Positions 5,995-7,888 of a DNA stretch of 7,888 bases are shown piece by piece. Position 1 is the stretch's first letter, and each line of letters opens with the position of its first letter. The position numbers and the translations under genes are program-made. The stretch comes from Alphaproteobacteria bacterium. GTDB taxonomy: Bacteria; Pseudomonadota; Alphaproteobacteria; Acetobacterales; Acetobacteraceae. The DNA lies in assembly GCA_026225015.1 (NCBI GenBank), contig JAMFRY010000134.1, positions 1-7,888 on the forward strand. The letters run 5' to 3'. A model generated the notes under the pieces. The model was not told the DNA's origin. It made no database searches and saw nothing but the letters and a program-made list of their open reading frames with translations.

Positions 5995-6636
5995 ATGGTT
6001 GCAAAAAAAGCTGCCAAGCCAGCCAAAATCCTGGCCCCGAAACGCCCGGTTGCGGCGCCAAACCCACCGGCCGCCACCGTTTCCCCTGCCGTAGCGCAGG
6101 CCGCCACTGCGCAGGCGCACGCCGCTCCCGCCATCGCCGCGCCTGCGCTGCCGGCGCCTCAGCCGGCCGCGCCCGCGCCAAAACCGGCCGCGGCTGAACC
6201 GGGCGACGCCCGGAAGTTCCAGGGTTTTTTGAAGGAGTTCGATTTCTCCAAACTGTTCAGCGAACTGAAAGTCCCGGCCGTGCCGGATGTGGAAGCCGTT
6301 CTCGCCACCCATAAGCGCAATCTGGAAGCCTTGTCGGACGCCAATCGGGTCGCTCTGGAAGGCGCGCAGGCCGTGGCGAGGCGGCATTTGGAAATCCTGC
6401 AATCCACCATGAGCGAGCTTACTGACAGCATCAAATCGCTCACGGTGACGCAGGCGCCCGCCAGCCGCGCCGCCAAGCAGGCGGAATTGCTGAAACACGC
6501 CTATGAAAGTGCTGTTTCCAACGCCCGCGAACTGGGCGATTTGATCCAGAAATCCAACAGCGATGCCTTGCAGAAACTCAACCACCGCTTTTCCGAAGCG
6601 ATGAATGAGGTAAAGGCCCTGTTCAACAAGCTCTGA
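5995..6636 (+). CDS. Phasin family protein (PHA granule-associated)
   Basis: Phasins are small amphipathic proteins that coat polyhydroxyalkanoate granules and control their number and size. Residues 1-72 are a low-complexity Lys/Ala/Pro tail (AAKPAKILAPKRP, then repeated APAP-type stretches), probably disordered. From residue 73 the phasin domain follows: FLKEFDFSKLFSELKVP (78-94), VEAVLATHKRNLEALSDANR (99-118), LEGAQAVARRHLEILQSTMS (121-140), and a long C-terminal helical part with AELLKHAYESAVSNARELGD (163-182). The pattern of aliphatic residues every three to four positions indicates an amphipathic coiled-coil helix. The start ATG has AAGGA (5982-5986) 8 nt upstream. A TATAAG hexamer at 5943-5948 could be a -10, but no -35 is convincing. 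The short gap from the regulator gene suggests shared transcription or control. Confidence 0.88.
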   Translation: MVAKKAAKPAKILAPKRPVAAPNPPAATVSPAVAQAATAQAHAAPAIAAPALPAPQPAAPAPKPAAAEPGDARKFQGFLKEFDFSKLFSELKVPAVPDVEAVLATHKRNLEALSDANRVALEGAQAVARRHLEILQSTMSELTDSIKSLTVTQAPASRAAKQAELLKHAYESAVSNARELGDLIQKSNSDALQKLNHRFSEAMNEVKALFNKL

Positions 6637-6643
6637 TTGTCAC

Positions 6644-6649
6644 CATAAT
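6644..6649 (+). promoter_or_regulatory. -10-like hexamer just before uvrB
   Basis: CATAAT matches five of six positions of TATAAT and ends 6 nt before the uvrB ATG at 6656, again predicting a transcript that starts at the codon. The -35 is weak: TTCAAC at 6622-6627 with a 16-nt spacer shares only three positions with TTGACA. The GGGGG at 6651-6655 abuts the ATG and is too close to act as a normal ribosome binding site. Confidence 0.35.
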
Positions 6650-6655
6650 AGGGGG

Positions 6656-7888
6656 ATGTCGCACGTCCTCGCCCGAGAAACGCCGGTAACCTTCATTCCG
6701 CAAAAGCCTGAGCCGCGCCTGCCGCTCCGGCCGTTGCGCGTCGTCTCAGAGTTTGAGCCCAGCGGGGATCAGCCGCAGGCCATCACGCAATTGCTGGCCG
6801 GAATACAGGCCGGCGAGCGCGACCAGGTGCTGCTGGGCGTCACCGGCTCGGGCAAAACCTTCACCATGGCGAAGGTCATCGAGCATATTCAGCGCCCAAC
6901 CCTGGTGCTGGCGCCGAACAAGACGCTGGCCGCCCAGCTCTATTCCGAGATGAAGTCATTCTTCCCCGATAACGCGGTGGAATATTTCGTCTCCTATTAC
7001 GACTACTATCAGCCGGAAGCCTATGTGCCGCGCTCCGACACCTATATCGAAAAAGATTCCGCGATCAATGAAACCATCGACCGGATGCGCCATGCCGCCA
7101 CCCAGGCGCTGCTGGAACGCTCGGACGTGGTCATCGTCGCCTCGGTTTCCTGCATCTACGGTATCGGCTCGGTCGAGACCTATTCGAAGATGGTCGTGCG
7201 GCTGGAAACCGGCGGGCGGATCGACCGGGAAACGCTGGCGAAAGCCCTGGTCGATCTGCAATACCGCCGCAACGATGTGGCCTTTGCCCGCGGCAGCTTC
7301 CGGCTGCGCGGCGAGATCGTCGATATTTTCCCCAGCCAGTATGAGGACCGCGCCTGGCGGGTGCGCCTGTTCGGCGACGAAATCGAGAAAATTTCGGAAT
7401 TTGACCCGCTGACCGGCGAGCAGACCGCTTTGCTGGAAAATATCAGCATCTACGCCAACAGCCATTACGTCACGCCGCGCCCGACGCTGAACCAGGCGAT
7501 TACCCGCATCAAGCGCGAGTTGCAGGAACAACTCAACACCCTCACCGCCGAAGGTAAATTGCTGGAGGCCGAGCGCCTGCAGCAGCGCACGACCTTCGAC
7601 ATCGAAATGATGGAAACCACCGGCGCCTGCAAAGGCATCGAGAATTATTCCCGCTATTTGTCGGGGCGCAATGCCGGGGAGCCGCCGCCCACTTTGTTCG
7701 AATATCTCCCCGAAAACGCCTTGCTGTTCGTCGACGAGAGCCATGTCACGATCGGCCAGATCAACGGCATGTCGCGCGGCGACCATCGTCGGAAACTGAC
7801 CCTCGCCGAATATGGCTTTCGCCTGCCCTCGGCGATCGACAACCGCCCGCTGCGCTTCAACGAATGGGAGGCGATGCGGCCCCAGACC
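6656..7888 (+). CDS. uvrB: UvrABC excinuclease subunit B, N-terminal 411 residues (3' end outside window)
   Basis: UvrB is the damage-verifying DNA helicase-like subunit of nucleotide excision repair. It is loaded by UvrA and then recruits UvrC for incision. The frame stays open to the last base of the window. Residues 1-28 are an extension (MSHVLARETPVTFIPQK...) of about 22 residues relative to E. coli UvrB, ending at the conserved SEFEPSGDQPQAI. Walker A GVTGSGKT is at 61-68 and LAPNKTLAAQLY at 85-96. The DNA-gripping beta-hairpin YYDYYQPEAYVP is at 114-125, ASVSCIYG at 162-169 and Walker B VDESH at 359-363. RDHRRKLTLVEYGF-type residues follow, and the window stops at MRPQT just before the expected TIYVSATPG motif. 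No alternative start has a better ribosome binding site. It lies 19 nt after the phasin stop and may also be read from upstream transcription. Confidence 0.95.
   Translation, partial: MSHVLARETPVTFIPQKPEPRLPLRPLRVVSEFEPSGDQPQAITQLLAGIQAGERDQVLLGVTGSGKTFTMAKVIEHIQRPTLVLAPNKTLAAQLYSEMKSFFPDNAVEYFVSYYDYYQPEAYVPRSDTYIEKDSAINETIDRMRHAATQALLERSDVVIVASVSCIYGIGSVETYSKMVVRLETGGRIDRETLAKALVDLQYRRNDVAFARGSFRLRGEIVDIFPSQYEDRAWRVRLFGDEIEKISEFDPLTGEQTALLENISIYANSHYVTPRPTLNQAITRIKRELQEQLNTLTAEGKLLEAERLQQRTTFDIEMMETTGACKGIENYSRYLSGRNAGEPPPTLFEYLPENALLFVDESHVTIGQINGMSRGDHRRKLTLAEYGFRLPSAIDNRPLRFNEWEAMRPQT

Noticed and set aside
6621..6635. Possible LexA/SOS box (GTTC-N7-GTTC) before uvrB
   Set aside because: GTTC is present at 6621-6624, but the bases seven further on are TCTG, not GTTC, so the alphaproteobacterial SOS motif is not met.
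6956..7786. 276-codon open frame on the minus strand
   Set aside because: It lies wholly antisense to uvrB, whose motifs are unmistakable; long antisense frames are expected in this base composition.

Overview
The window reads as chromosomal DNA of a high-GC alphaproteobacterium. A member of the Acetobacteraceae or a related Rhodospirillales lineage is likely. The reasons are the type-2 ArgC, a 166-residue SecB, a phasin with an Ala/Pro-rich N-terminal tail, a divergent TetR-type regulator and a UvrB with a short N-terminal extension. The family-level placement is inferred from protein character only.

Layout, left to right. (1) 2-1998: the 3' end of lptD overlaps surA by four bases (ATGA). 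This is an outer-membrane biogenesis pair: the LPS translocon barrel and a periplasmic chaperone/prolyl isomerase. (2) 1999-3079: the neighbourhood changes here. After a 204-bp gap comes one lower-GC gene of unassigned family (2203-2961). Its product has two strand-end motifs, YHA and VGC, 48 residues apart, which suggest a caspase-like (clan CD, C80-like) cysteine peptidase fold. This is the most unusual gene in the window. pdxA and rsmA, which commonly follow surA in Proteobacteria, are absent. (3) 3080-5206: secB on the minus strand is divergent from an argC-gamma-carbonic-anhydrase pair. Between them lies a 14-bp tandem repeat. argC and the anhydrase-like gene overlap by 8 bp, and a strong Shine-Dalgarno inside argC fixes a GTG start. 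(4) 5207-6636: a TetR-family regulator with a promoter and palindrome immediately upstream, followed by a phasin (PHA granule protein). (5) 6656-7888: the 5' part of uvrB (nucleotide excision repair), cut by the window end just before helicase motif III.

Two genes, the TetR regulator and uvrB, have a -10-like hexamer ending 6 nt before the ATG and no usable Shine-Dalgarno. This predicts leaderless transcripts. Most of the window is ordinary housekeeping sequence. The items that merit follow-up are the caspase-like orphan, the secB/argC repeat, the TetR palindrome/promoter and the leaderless starts.
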